DNA from: Methanomicrobia archaeon LH_S13
GTDB lineage: Archaea; Halobacteriota; Syntropharchaeia; Alkanophagales; Methanospirareceae
DNA length: 19,875 nt
Assembly (NCBI GenBank): GCA_023659785.1
Contig: JAGXOR010000009.1
Span: forward strand, 1 to 19,875
Reading direction: 5' to 3'
The notes under the pieces are model-generated. The model ran no database searches and was not told the DNA's origin. It saw only the letters and a list, made by a program, of their open reading frames with translations. Below are positions 7,721 through 14,785 of the stretch, in pieces; position 1 is the stretch's first letter, and each line of letters opens with the position of its first letter. A program made the translations under genes and the position numbers.

Positions 7721-9244
7721 ATGCACTGGTCTTCAGCAATCGCAAAGGACATCGTAGAGCGAAGGAAAGAGAAAAAGCATGTTGTTGCTACTGGTATTAC
7801 ACCCTCTGGCGATATTCACGTGGGAAACCTGCGAGAGATAATAATTGCTGATGCGGTTCATTCCGCCCTTTTAAGTATGGACGTAGAAGCAAGATTCATC
7901 TATGTCGCAGACACTTTCGACCCTTTACGGCGAAGATACTCTTTCCTTCCCGAAGAATACGAAGCGCATGTAGGAAAACCACTGTCGGAAATACCCGACC
8001 CCGATGGGTGCCATTCCTCTTATGCCGACCACTTTCTGCAACCTTTCCTTGATTCTTTAGCTGATTTAGGTGTAAAAATAGAGATTTTCAAAGCAGATGA
8101 GATGTATAAGTCAGGGATGTACGTGGACGTGATAAAGAAAGCGATTTCGAGAAGAGAAGAATTGTCGAGGATAATAGAGGAAGTTTCGGGCAGGAAAGTG
8201 ACAGCGGAATGGACGCCCTTTAATCCCCTTTGTGATGCTTGCGGTAGAATAACATCCGCAATTGTAAAAGGATACGACATGGACAAACAAGAGGCGTATT
8301 ACGAATGCGAATGCGGAAACAAGGGTGTTGCTTCGTTTAAAGACGGTGGTAAATTAGCATGGCGAGTGGACTGGGCAGCGAGATGGAAAATCCTCGGCGT
8401 TACAATCGAGCCTTTTGGCAAGGACCATGCCTCGCCTGGTGGGTCTTACGATACAGGGAAGAGGATATCAGCGGAAATTTACAATTACGAAGCGCCGTAT
8501 CCTATCCCTTTTGAACATATCCTGTTGAAGAGGAAGAAGCGAGAAGGCACGAAGGCGAAAGTCACGGCTATGTCGTCTTCACTGGGGACGAATATCCCGG
8601 TGCACGAGATGCTAGAAACCATACCGCCGGAGATTTTAAAGCACGTTATTTCGCGAGTGAGACCGGATAAGCACATAGAATTCGACCCGGGTTTGCCTCT
8701 ACTGCACCTGATAGACGAATACGAGCGTGAAATAGGAGAAATAGGAAGTGGTGTTACGGGGAAAATCCCCTTCAGGCATTTTATAACCCTCGGGCAAATT
8801 GCACGTGGTGATTTTTCTGAACTCCTCGAAGTAATCAAAAGAAGTGGATATGAGGTTCGCGAAGAGAACGAAGAGGAGATAAAAGAGGTAAGTAAAAAAG
8901 CGAGGTACGTGGAAAATTGGCTGCGGAAATATGCACCCCCGAGCTTGAAATTCGAATTGCAATTGGCATTACCGGCAGAAGAAATAAAAAGGTTGTCTGA
9001 TGCGCAGAAAGAGGCGTTGATGCTAATGGCACAGGAAATAAAGGAAGGTATGAGCTTGAGTGCCGCAGACTGGCATGATAAAATATATGAGGTCGCTTCA
9101 GCTACAAACATTGATGCGAAAGATGTATTCAAAGCAATTTATATCGCATTGTTGAAACAACCTTCTGGACCTCGTGCAGGCTGGCTACTTGCATCTCTGG
9201 ACACTGAATTCCTGAAGGAGAGGTTTGGGGCGGCGGCGGAGTAA
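7721..9244 (+). CDS. lysS: Class I lysyl-tRNA synthetase
   Basis: This 507-residue enzyme charges tRNA-Lys with lysine and belongs to the class I LysRS found mainly in archaea, unrelated to the class II enzyme of most bacteria. The HIGH-type motif is HVGN at 33-36, preceded by TGITPSGDI. The KMSKS equivalent is AMSSS at 283-287. WRVDWAARW (214-222) is a strongly conserved class I LysRS segment. A zinc-ribbon insert is visible with C171, C174, C196 and C198. The alpha-helical C-terminal anticodon-binding region follows. There is no ribosome binding site in the A-rich stretch before the ATG, so the message may be leaderless or nearly so. The gene is divergent from purL. Confidence 0.96.
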   Translation: MHWSSAIAKDIVERRKEKKHVVATGITPSGDIHVGNLREIIIADAVHSALLSMDVEARFIYVADTFDPLRRRYSFLPEEYEAHVGKPLSEIPDPDGCHSSYADHFLQPFLDSLADLGVKIEIFKADEMYKSGMYVDVIKKAISRREELSRIIEEVSGRKVTAEWTPFNPLCDACGRITSAIVKGYDMDKQEAYYECECGNKGVASFKDGGKLAWRVDWAARWKILGVTIEPFGKDHASPGGSYDTGKRISAEIYNYEAPYPIPFEHILLKRKKREGTKAKVTAMSSSLGTNIPVHEMLETIPPEILKHVISRVRPDKHIEFDPGLPLLHLIDEYEREIGEIGSGVTGKIPFRHFITLGQIARGDFSELLEVIKRSGYEVREENEEEIKEVSKKARYVENWLRKYAPPSLKFELQLALPAEEIKRLSDAQKEALMLMAQEIKEGMSLSAADWHDKIYEVASATNIDAKDVFKAIYIALLKQPSGPRAGWLLASLDTEFLKERFGAAAE

Positions 9245-9262
9245 CCTTCTTTCACTTTCCCC

Positions 9263-9439
9263 TTACAAACCCGAAGATACGGTTTTTAACGCGTCTATCC
9301 AGTAACCCGCGAAACCACCGATGAAATTACCTATTTCGGTCGCTGACATGTCTTCCGGAAGTGCCGCATTTCCTGAAAGAATGGGCAGTAAAATGAACAA
9401 TGCAACCACCACCACCCCGATTATCGGTACGATTTTCAT
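9263..9439 (-). CDS. 58-residue membrane-anchored or secreted peptide, unrecognised
   Basis: A small frame on the minus strand encodes 58 residues beginning MKIVPIIGVVVVALFILLPI. Residues 3-21 form one hydrophobic helix, followed by LSGNAALPED, which could be a signal-peptidase site (after NA) or simply the end of a membrane anchor. The remaining 30 or so residues (from PEDMSATEIGNF to ALKTVSSGL) are amphipathic with aromatic and Gly residues. It has a good ribosome binding site (GAGGT at 9444-9448) five nt before the ATG and a TATA-like element further upstream. It lies 119 nt after the end of the metal permease gene, on the same strand. I do not recognise the family. The start, Shine-Dalgarno sequence and signal-like profile together argue for a real gene. 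Confidence 0.6.
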   Translation of the reverse strand: MKIVPIIGVVVVALFILLPILSGNAALPEDMSATEIGNFIGGFAGYWIDALKTVSSGL

Positions 9440-9503
9440 TTTTACCTCTTTCCTCTTCGCCTCCTATTTTATTATTTCCTTTTTATTCCTTTTATTTGTT
9501 CTT

Positions 9504-9520
9504 GTATATAAAGTATATAA
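9504..9520 (-). promoter_or_regulatory. Probable TATA region for the 58-residue peptide gene
   Basis: Read on the minus strand this is TTATATACTTTATATAC, two overlapping TATA-like boxes. A start about 25 nt downstream would give a leader of roughly 40-45 nt with the GAGGT site near its end. It lies between the permease stop and the peptide gene, so the peptide may be transcribed independently of the ABC operon. Confidence 0.4.
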
Positions 9521-9558
9521 TTCATCTATCTATCGTTTATACTTGTTCACGACCTCAA

Positions 9559-10392
9559 TTAGATTGAAAATCCGGTATGCATACCCTTTTTGGCTGGCAG
9601 AGCTTTTAAAAGCGAACAAATAAGAAAAGCCGTTCCAGAGACTAAAACAATCATTGCTCCTGATGGTAAATCAAAAGCATAGGAGAACCATAGACCCCCT
9701 GTGGTAAAGATAGCACAAAGGAAGACAGAAAGGAGCATTATACTCTTCATGGTGTGTGTAAATTGCCTGCTTATCGCTGCGGGGATGGTTAACAGAGCAA
9801 TGACTAAAATGACACCAACAACCCTTATCAGCACTACTACGGTCAACGCAATCAGGCATAAAAGGACAAGATATAATCGCTCTGTGTTGACTCCGAGAGT
9901 AGTTGCAAATTCTTCATCGAAAGAAATAGCCTGGAACTCCTTATGGAGCGAAAATACCACGGAGATTATAACAACAGCCAAAATAAGCATTAGAATTATG
10001 TCTGACGTAGGCACTGTCAAAATACTTCCAAATAGATAGCCGAACAGCTCCGGGGCATAACCAGGACTCAATGCAACGAAAATGACACCCAATGCCATCC
10101 CTATTACCCACAGGATTCCAATTGCCGTGTCTTCAGGTATTCTTGTTCTTTTGCTTACTATACCCATGCTCAGTGCCGCGGCGATGCTAAAGGGCACCAC
10201 TCCTAAAACAGGGTCTATACCAAAGAAGTATCCCAGCCCAATACCACCGAATGCAGCATGAGCAATCCCACCGCTGATGAACACGATTCTCTTCACCACT
10301 ACGTAGACGCCGATAATCCCGCATGCGATACTGGCTAACAACGCTGCAATAAGGGCGTTTTGCATGAATTCATATTGCAGTATTTCTATCAT
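9559..10392 (-). CDS. znuB: ABC metal transporter permease (ZnuB/MntB type)
   Basis: A 277-residue integral membrane protein of the ABC-3 family, which transports Zn2+, Mn2+ or Fe2+ across the membrane with a binding protein and ATPase. It is almost entirely hydrophobic, with about eight predicted transmembrane segments. Family landmarks are the N-terminal SGGIAHAAFGGIGLGYFFG (around 40-58), the sequence FDEEFATTLGV (about 159-169), which forms the cytoplasmic coupling region, and the VVGVILVIALLTIPAAISRQ segment near residue 190-209. It is the last of three genes, beginning 9 nt after the ATPase gene. The metal specificity is inferred from the binding protein. Confidence 0.92.
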   Translation of the reverse strand: MIEILQYEFMQNALIAALLASIACGIIGVYVVVKRIVFISGGIAHAAFGGIGLGYFFGIDPVLGVVPFSIAAALSMGIVSKRTRIPEDTAIGILWVIGMALGVIFVALSPGYAPELFGYLFGSILTVPTSDIILMLILAVVIISVVFSLHKEFQAISFDEEFATTLGVNTERLYLVLLCLIALTVVVLIRVVGVILVIALLTIPAAISRQFTHTMKSIMLLSVFLCAIFTTGGLWFSYAFDLPSGAMIVLVSGTAFLICSLLKALPAKKGMHTGFSI

Positions 10393-10401
10393 TTTTCCTC
10401 C

Positions 10402-11163
10402 TTATTTATGCTCCCTTAATACTCTATGAGGAACACCATGAGCGATTATCTCTACGGGGCACTGATAAGTGGCTTCAAAGTCTTCCGCAGTTAGCTCTTT
10501 TGTGTTATGGTAAAATAGCTTGCGGTTAAGACATGCGATTTTGTCCACGTAAATGGAAACGGCACTGATGTCATGCGATACCAGAACAATCGCCATTTGA
10601 TGCCTAAGTTTTTCAAAGAGTTCATAAAGCTCGGTTTGCATGGGTGAATCAACGCTTGCCATTGGTTCGTCCAGTAGAAGTAGTTTCCGCTCGGCTACTA
10701 ATGCGCGAGCGATAAAAATCCGCTGTTGCTGACCACCGGAAAGCTTCCCTATTTGAGCGTCTTTAAAATCATGCATTTCCACTGTTTCCAAAGCTTCATA
10801 AGCAATCTCCTTATCCTCTTCACTATATCTTTTAAATCGTTTTGCATGTTTCAGGCGCCCCATTAGCACTACATTCAAAACGTTTACCGGAAATTCGCGG
10901 TCAAAAAGGCTATATTGAGGAACATATCCAACAAATTTCCTTCCCCTCTCCGGGGTATGTCCGAAAACACTGACTTGCCCTCGGCTCGGCTTTAATAAGC
11001 CAAGAATAACTTTGAGAAGCGTGGTCTTCCCTCCTCCATTTGGCCCTATTATACCCAGGAAATCATGCTGATTTATGGACAGGTTAACCTCCTCCAACAC
11101 CGACACACCGTCAAAAAGCACCCATACGTCTTCCAATTTTACTATCGTCCGTTCGTGCTGCAT
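10402..11163 (-). CDS. znuC: ABC metal transporter ATP-binding protein (ZnuC type)
   Basis: The 253-residue ATPase powers the metal importer from the cytoplasmic side. Walker A is GPNGGGKTT (40-48), the Q-loop Gln is Q83, the ABC signature is LSGGQQQR (141-148), Walker B is LLLLDEP (161-167) and the switch His is H197 (SHD). The length and the FDREFPVNVLNVVLMGR segment following the Q-loop fit the Zn/Mn importer subfamily. It starts 12 nt after the binding-protein gene stop, so the three genes form an operon. Confidence 0.93.
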   Translation of the reverse strand: MQHERTIVKLEDVWVLFDGVSVLEEVNLSINQHDFLGIIGPNGGGKTTLLKVILGLLKPSRGQVSVFGHTPERGRKFVGYVPQYSLFDREFPVNVLNVVLMGRLKHAKRFKRYSEEDKEIAYEALETVEMHDFKDAQIGKLSGGQQQRIFIARALVAERKLLLLDEPMASVDSPMQTELYELFEKLRHQMAIVLVSHDISAVSIYVDKIACLNRKLFYHNTKELTAEDFEATYQCPVEIIAHGVPHRVLREHK

Positions 11164-11175
11164 TATTATTCTATC

Positions 11176-12048
11176 CTATTCCATTTCCAGAGCGAGTGAA
11201 GCTGCTACTCTTCGCATATTGGCAATATAATCTCGAGGGAGCGGGTCCATAGAAACCGTCTGCCCGCCAATCTCGTGTGCAATAGTTTCGGCATCTTTTG
11301 TTGCAAATTGCGGCGCTACGTAAATATACGACAGGTTGTATTGCCTTGCTTTATCCACGCAATCCTGGATGACTTTAGGTGTTGGTGCTTTTCCCTTATG
11401 TTCAATCGCTATTTGCGTTAGATTATATTCCGCGGCGAAATATCCAAATGCAGGATGATAAATCATAAAGATGCGGTTTCCGGTAAAACCGTCAAGTCGC
11501 TCATGGATGTATATGTCAACGTCATTGAGTTCTTGCAGATATTTGTCGCGGTTTGCCATATAATACGCCTTGTGCTCGAGGTCCACCTGGCATAGCCCAT
11601 CGCAGATGTTCTCCACCATAACAATGGCATTGACAGGAGAAATCCAAATATGCGGGTCTTTTCCTAGCTTCGTGATTCCTTCGGTGCAATCAACAACTTG
11701 TATGTCGGGGTTGGCAGCAAGAATCTTACCCATCTGTGCCTTCTCGAACTCCACGCCCGAGCCTACTTTGAAGTACACTTCTGCTTTGCTCACTTCTTTC
11801 AACTGACTTGCTGTCGGCTCATAGGTATGGGGGCTCGCTCCCGGCGGCACCATTACCGTGACTTGTATGCGGTCGCCACCCACATTTTCTACGAAATCCG
11901 CTTGTGGCTGTATGGTTACAACCACTCCTATCTCCTCTTCACCCGCTGCCTTTTCTCCCTCCGGAGCAATGTACGCGCTCACTGCGATTATGCAAACGGC
12001 GGCAGCTGCTATTAACATTCCGAGTACTATCCTTCTTCTTTTGTCCAC
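11176..12048 (-). CDS. znuA: ABC metal transporter substrate-binding protein (ZnuA type)
   Basis: The 290-residue cluster A-I solute-binding protein captures metal outside the membrane. The N-terminus has a basic start and a hydrophobic segment (about 7-27) acting as signal or anchor. Likely metal ligands are H74 (PHTYEP), H133 (DPHIWISP), H198 (YHPAFGYF) and D268 (SMDPL). Three His plus one Asp resembles zinc-binding ZnuA more than manganese-binding proteins, which usually have two His, a Glu and an Asp. The His-rich loop of many ZnuA proteins is absent. The start is GTG, chosen because AAAGGAG lies six nt upstream and no better in-frame ATG exists. It is the first gene of the operon; the upstream spacer is A+T-rich, with no operator I can identify with confidence. 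Confidence 0.9.
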   Translation of the reverse strand: MDKRRRIVLGMLIAAAAVCIIAVSAYIAPEGEKAAGEEEIGVVVTIQPQADFVENVGGDRIQVTVMVPPGASPHTYEPTASQLKEVSKAEVYFKVGSGVEFEKAQMGKILAANPDIQVVDCTEGITKLGKDPHIWISPVNAIVMVENICDGLCQVDLEHKAYYMANRDKYLQELNDVDIYIHERLDGFTGNRIFMIYHPAFGYFAAEYNLTQIAIEHKGKAPTPKVIQDCVDKARQYNLSYIYVAPQFATKDAETIAHEIGGQTVSMDPLPRDYIANMRRVAASLALEME

Positions 12049-12201
12049 CTTTTCTCCTTTATATCCTAAATTTTACTGCGATAATTATTAGTAATTAATA
12101 TTATTTAATTGCTTTGTTGAATAATTCAACTTAGCATTTATTATTTTGCATTCCAGAGGTATATGTGCCTTTTCTTCAGTCTCAATCACAGGCTTAGCAG
12201 G

Positions 12202-12888
12202 TTATATAACATAAATTTTCTCCTCTAACATCATGCCTTCAACTGATGCTGACCTTACAGTTTCCCCAAAGCATCGCTTCACTGCTGAGAAAACTTCTAA
12301 CCTATCTTTGACCATAACCGTGTTTCTCTTTCCACTTCTCATAGCCCATGAAACTCTCTGGCTGCAAAGGCTCTATCAGATAGACCTTTCCGTGATACAT
12401 TTCTTCTAATCTTAATCCCTGGTGGACCAACATCCTTCCCTTCCTTTTCAGGAACTCGAATACCTCTCTTGTATCATAGGCTATCAGCCAATACACCTTT
12501 CAACTCAATACCATCAAGTAGTGGCTTAAGCATTTCATGGTCGGCAGTTCTTTCATCGGTAACCTTCACTCCGAGAAGTTCTTTGGTTTCAACATCAACA
12601 GCAATATGTACCTTGATCCACACCTTTCTTTTCTCCACCACTTCCTTCGCATCCATTCTCCCCTGTTAGTGACTTTTATTCCTGTGCTACTGCTATTATC
12701 TTCTCTTTTTCGTTTGTTGGAATTCAATATCAAGGCCTCTTCCTGTGCTAGGGTTTATAGTAGAAGCCTTCAACTCTGGAATAAGGCGTTCAAGTTTTCT
12801 TAGCCCTAAAGTTGCCTATAAGGTAAATGTGCTGTATGGCATGATTCCGAAAAAAACAGCTCTAATAGATAAAAAGTATTTGTTTAGC
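12202..12888 (-). pseudogene. IS5-like transposase pseudogene, multiply frameshifted
   Basis: Reading the minus strand across three frames gives one transposase. An N-terminal portion includes LERLIPELKAS; then comes STGIKVTNRGEWMRRKW (the region of the first catalytic Asp), then WIKVHIAVDVETKELLGVKV with TDERTADHEMLKPLLDGIE, then YDTREVFEFLKRKG, GYEKWKEKHGYG and finally VFSAVKRCFGETVRSAS to a stop at 12202-12204. The Asp that should precede STG appears to be lost in a small deletion, and the segment between GVLAD and YDTRE crosses a frameshift. About 80 N-terminal residues are missing where it abuts the IS66-like relic. Terminal inverted repeats were not found. Confidence 0.7.
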
Positions 12889-13796
12889 TCACCTCAAACA
12901 AAGTTCATTGGTGAGCAATTCTTTGAGTTCATCATACACATCTTTTCCTTGTAATCGCCACGTAGCGAAGACTGAAGTGATGTATTGATAATACTCAGCG
13001 CCATTCTCTAATCTAATACCTGTGATCTTTCGCATGAGCACCTGCTCGCTGAGATTGTTTGTTGGCTCCATTCCTGGATAAAGGAGGCATGTATACCAAT
13101 CTCCCAAGCCGTTTCTGATATAAGCGTTTTTGCAGGCTTCTCCTACACGAAGGATTGCATCCTGAATGCCCCTAATGGGTGATATCAAAGGAATTCAGGT
13201 GAGAAGCAAAATCCTTGATTCTCCGCAGAACACCACGGAGGCTGAATTTCAACATTGTTAGATATACGAGCAGATTTACGCCGAATCTGCCTTTCTGAAG
13301 GCATTCCTCATCCTTCGCTGTGAACTCGTGTCCGCATCCTGGCACTGGTATTTGTGCCAATTGAATTGTATGACTTCGATCTTTGGAGGCGGTGGAATCT
13401 CCTCGATGACCTCCTTTTCAACGCCACTCTCCTCTAAATTGGTACTTCCACAACGGTCACATTGGTCAGCAGTGACTTCTACCACCCTATCGGGCTCAGA
13501 TGTTGGTCTGGTCGCTCCTCTATGTCCATTTGGAGCACCACGCCTCTGTGAATTTTTAGGCTTCGACTTCTCTTTAATACTATATCTTTGTGCTGAAGAT
13601 GGAGTATGCGGATCTCATACCTGGCAAGTTTCGCTTTTAGCTCTTCAATTAGTTTTGCTTGTTCTGTAATTATCTTTGCCTGCTCAGCATTGTCTTTTTC
13701 TAACTCTGCGATCCTTTCTTCCAACTCCTTTATCCGGATCAAACTTTGATAATCGCTCGCCGTTACAGGCATCTCCACACCCAGACTTTCAGCCAT
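12889..13796 (-). pseudogene. IS66-type transposase (TnpC) pseudogene with core deleted
   Basis: The relic starts with an IS66-like N-terminal coiled coil (MAESLGVEMPVT, then a heptad-rich KELEERIAELEKDNAEQ region). It continues in other frames with a zinc-binding segment (CDRCGS followed by EVIEEIPPPPKIEV) and CGHEFTAKDEECLQKGRFGV. After SFDITH the catalytic core with the first two acidic residues is gone. The C-terminal piece (LLYPGMEPTNNLSEQVLMRK, then SVFATWRLQGKDVYDELKEL) carries the NN-SE motif of the third acidic position. At least two frameshifts and the internal deletion rule out activity. The accessory IS66 genes tnpA and tnpB are not present. Confidence 0.75.
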
Positions 13797-13841
13797 CGAA
13801 AAAGTAGTAATAAGTACATATATTTAAATATACTGTCTTTA

Positions 13842-13851
13842 ACGTTAACGT
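13842..13851. repeat. Perfect 10 bp palindrome ACGTTAACGT
   Basis: The palindrome lies in A+T-rich non-coding sequence 46-55 nt outside the IS66 relic and about 340 nt before the feo operon. It could be a binding site of a dimeric regulator, but nothing in the sequence connects it to a specific gene. Confidence 0.25.
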
Positions 13852-13960
13852 AAATGTTGAACAGGTAGTTATCTCCCTTACCACTTATTGCAAGAATATC
13901 GCTGAGAATGTTTTAAAATAAGAGGTAGCTATATAAATACAAGTTTTTATTTAAGATACC

Positions 13961-14035
13961 GATTTACACTGATTTACGCGGACTTATTTAAGTTTGACAT
14001 TATTGATTTTTATCATCTGCGTTAATCTGTGTCTA
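13961..14035. repeat. MITE-like imperfect inverted repeat
   Basis: The left arm (13961-13983) and the right arm (14014-14035) are inverted copies: about 15 of 21 aligned positions match, with the shared core CAC-GATT-ACGC-GA. The left arm also contains a short direct repeat (GATTTACAC / GATTTACGC). Internal sequence is about 30 nt and A+T-rich. The motif resembles short dispersed elements with ATCTGCGTAAATCTGTGT-type arms that I recall from several microbial genomes. It lies in the 389 nt spacer between the IS66 relic and the feo operon. No coding sequence is visible in it. Confidence 0.45.
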
Positions 14036-14059
14036 TAATTTATTTTTGACTTCGTTAAT

Positions 14060-14067
14060 TTATATAT
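14060..14067 (+). promoter_or_regulatory. Probable TATA box of the feo operon
   Basis: TTATATAT sits in a T-rich stretch. Transcription starting about 25 nt downstream would give a leader of nearly 100 nt before the ATG at 14186, containing the two inverted repeats annotated next. The long T/A-rich surroundings make exact placement uncertain. Confidence 0.35.
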
Positions 14068-14113
14068 TTTTAATTAATATAAAGGGTATAAGCGAAAAAC
14101 CCCGTGGAGGCTG

Positions 14114-14178
14114 ATCCCAAAAGTTATTTTAAGATTGGGATTTCACTTTACCAATGTCTATTTTAGAACTGGGTAAGG
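14114..14178 (+). promoter_or_regulatory. Tandem hairpins in feo leader, second pairs with the ribosome binding site
   Basis: Hairpin one has perfect 7 nt arms ATCCCAA (14114-14120) and TTGGGAT (14135-14141). Hairpin two pairs CTTTACC (14146-14152) with GGTAAGG (14172-14178), seven pairs including one G-U, and its right arm covers the AAGG of the Shine-Dalgarno sequence AAGGTGAT (14175-14182). If transcribed, it could limit translation of the regulator gene. The same stretch also contains a 20-codon GTG frame (14104-14166) preceded by no good start signals, so some of the apparent structure could be incidental. Confidence 0.35.
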
Positions 14179-14185
14179 TGATAAT

Positions 14186-14785
14186 ATGACTGAAGAATCT
14201 GACATTCTACGAATAGTAGAAGAGGATATATTGAGGATATTGGGCGAAGAGAAAAGTAAAAGAGTCTCATTAGAATCTATAAAATCCGAGATTAAAGTCG
14301 CTTATTTATTCATATCCAATGCAATTAAAGAATTGGAGAGAGAGGGTTTAGTACAATCCCAAGGTGACTTTATTGTACTAACAAAGGAAGGGGCGGGCAA
14401 AGCAGAAAATATCGTCAAAAGACACTTAGTCCTTGAGAATTACTTTAAAATTAAAGGAACGAAAAGAGAAAGAGAAGTGCATAAAATGACTGATATCCTT
14501 GAACACTACATCTCTAAAGAAGTCATTGAGAACATAAAAAAGTTGTCTACCTTTAAAACGGAAGGCATTCCACTGACAAAACTCGAGCTTAACAAAGAAG
14601 GCATAATTACGGATATTCTGTTCCCTGATTACGGATTATTTGAAAGGATAGTCAGTATGGGCATAGTTCCCAGTGAGAAAATCAAGGTCATATACAAGAT
14701 TCCAGACGGTATGGTTATTTACGTTGGTGGCAAGAAATTCGTGTTGGGTAATGACATCGCAAAAGGGATAGAGGCGTTGGGATGA
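14186..14785 (+). CDS. DtxR-family metalloregulator with C-terminal FeoA domain
   Basis: The 199-residue protein has a winged HTH (about 1-70, with ISNAIKELEREGLV as recognition and wing region), a DtxR-like dimerisation and metal region (75-120, with RHLVLENYF and EVHKMTDILEHYIS, matching the HRLLExF and ExHxxAxxLEHxIS pattern) and a FeoA/SH3-like domain (126-199, GIPLTKLELNKEGIITDI then ERIVSMGIVPSEKIKV). Such proteins repress iron-uptake genes when Fe(II) is bound; the FeoA part may also contact FeoB. Its stop overlaps the feoB start by 4 nt (ATGA), so the two genes are translationally coupled and the regulator probably controls its own operon. The start is supported by AAGGTGAT, three nt before the ATG. 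Confidence 0.85.
   Translation: MTEESDILRIVEEDILRILGEEKSKRVSLESIKSEIKVAYLFISNAIKELEREGLVQSQGDFIVLTKEGAGKAENIVKRHLVLENYFKIKGTKREREVHKMTDILEHYISKEVIENIKKLSTFKTEGIPLTKLELNKEGIITDILFPDYGLFERIVSMGIVPSEKIKVIYKIPDGMVIYVGGKKFVLGNDIAKGIEALG

Noticed and set aside
8485..9132. Long open frame on the minus strand within lysS (215 codons)
   Set aside because: It lies wholly inside the clear class I LysRS gene, its translation is Ser/Ile-rich with no family resemblance, and it has no ribosome binding site.
9321..9623. 100-codon plus-strand frame after lysS
   Set aside because: It crosses the minus-strand small peptide gene and the end of the permease gene; its hydrophobic stretch is an antisense reading of T-rich promoter sequence.
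11698..12015. Plus-strand frames opposite the znuA gene
   Set aside because: They are shadows of the metal-binding protein gene and show no protein-like features.
12678..12754. Two more CCTGTGCTA sequences resembling the purL/rps6e 12-mer
   Set aside because: They match only nine bases, lie inside the IS5-like transposase relic and have no flanking hairpins.
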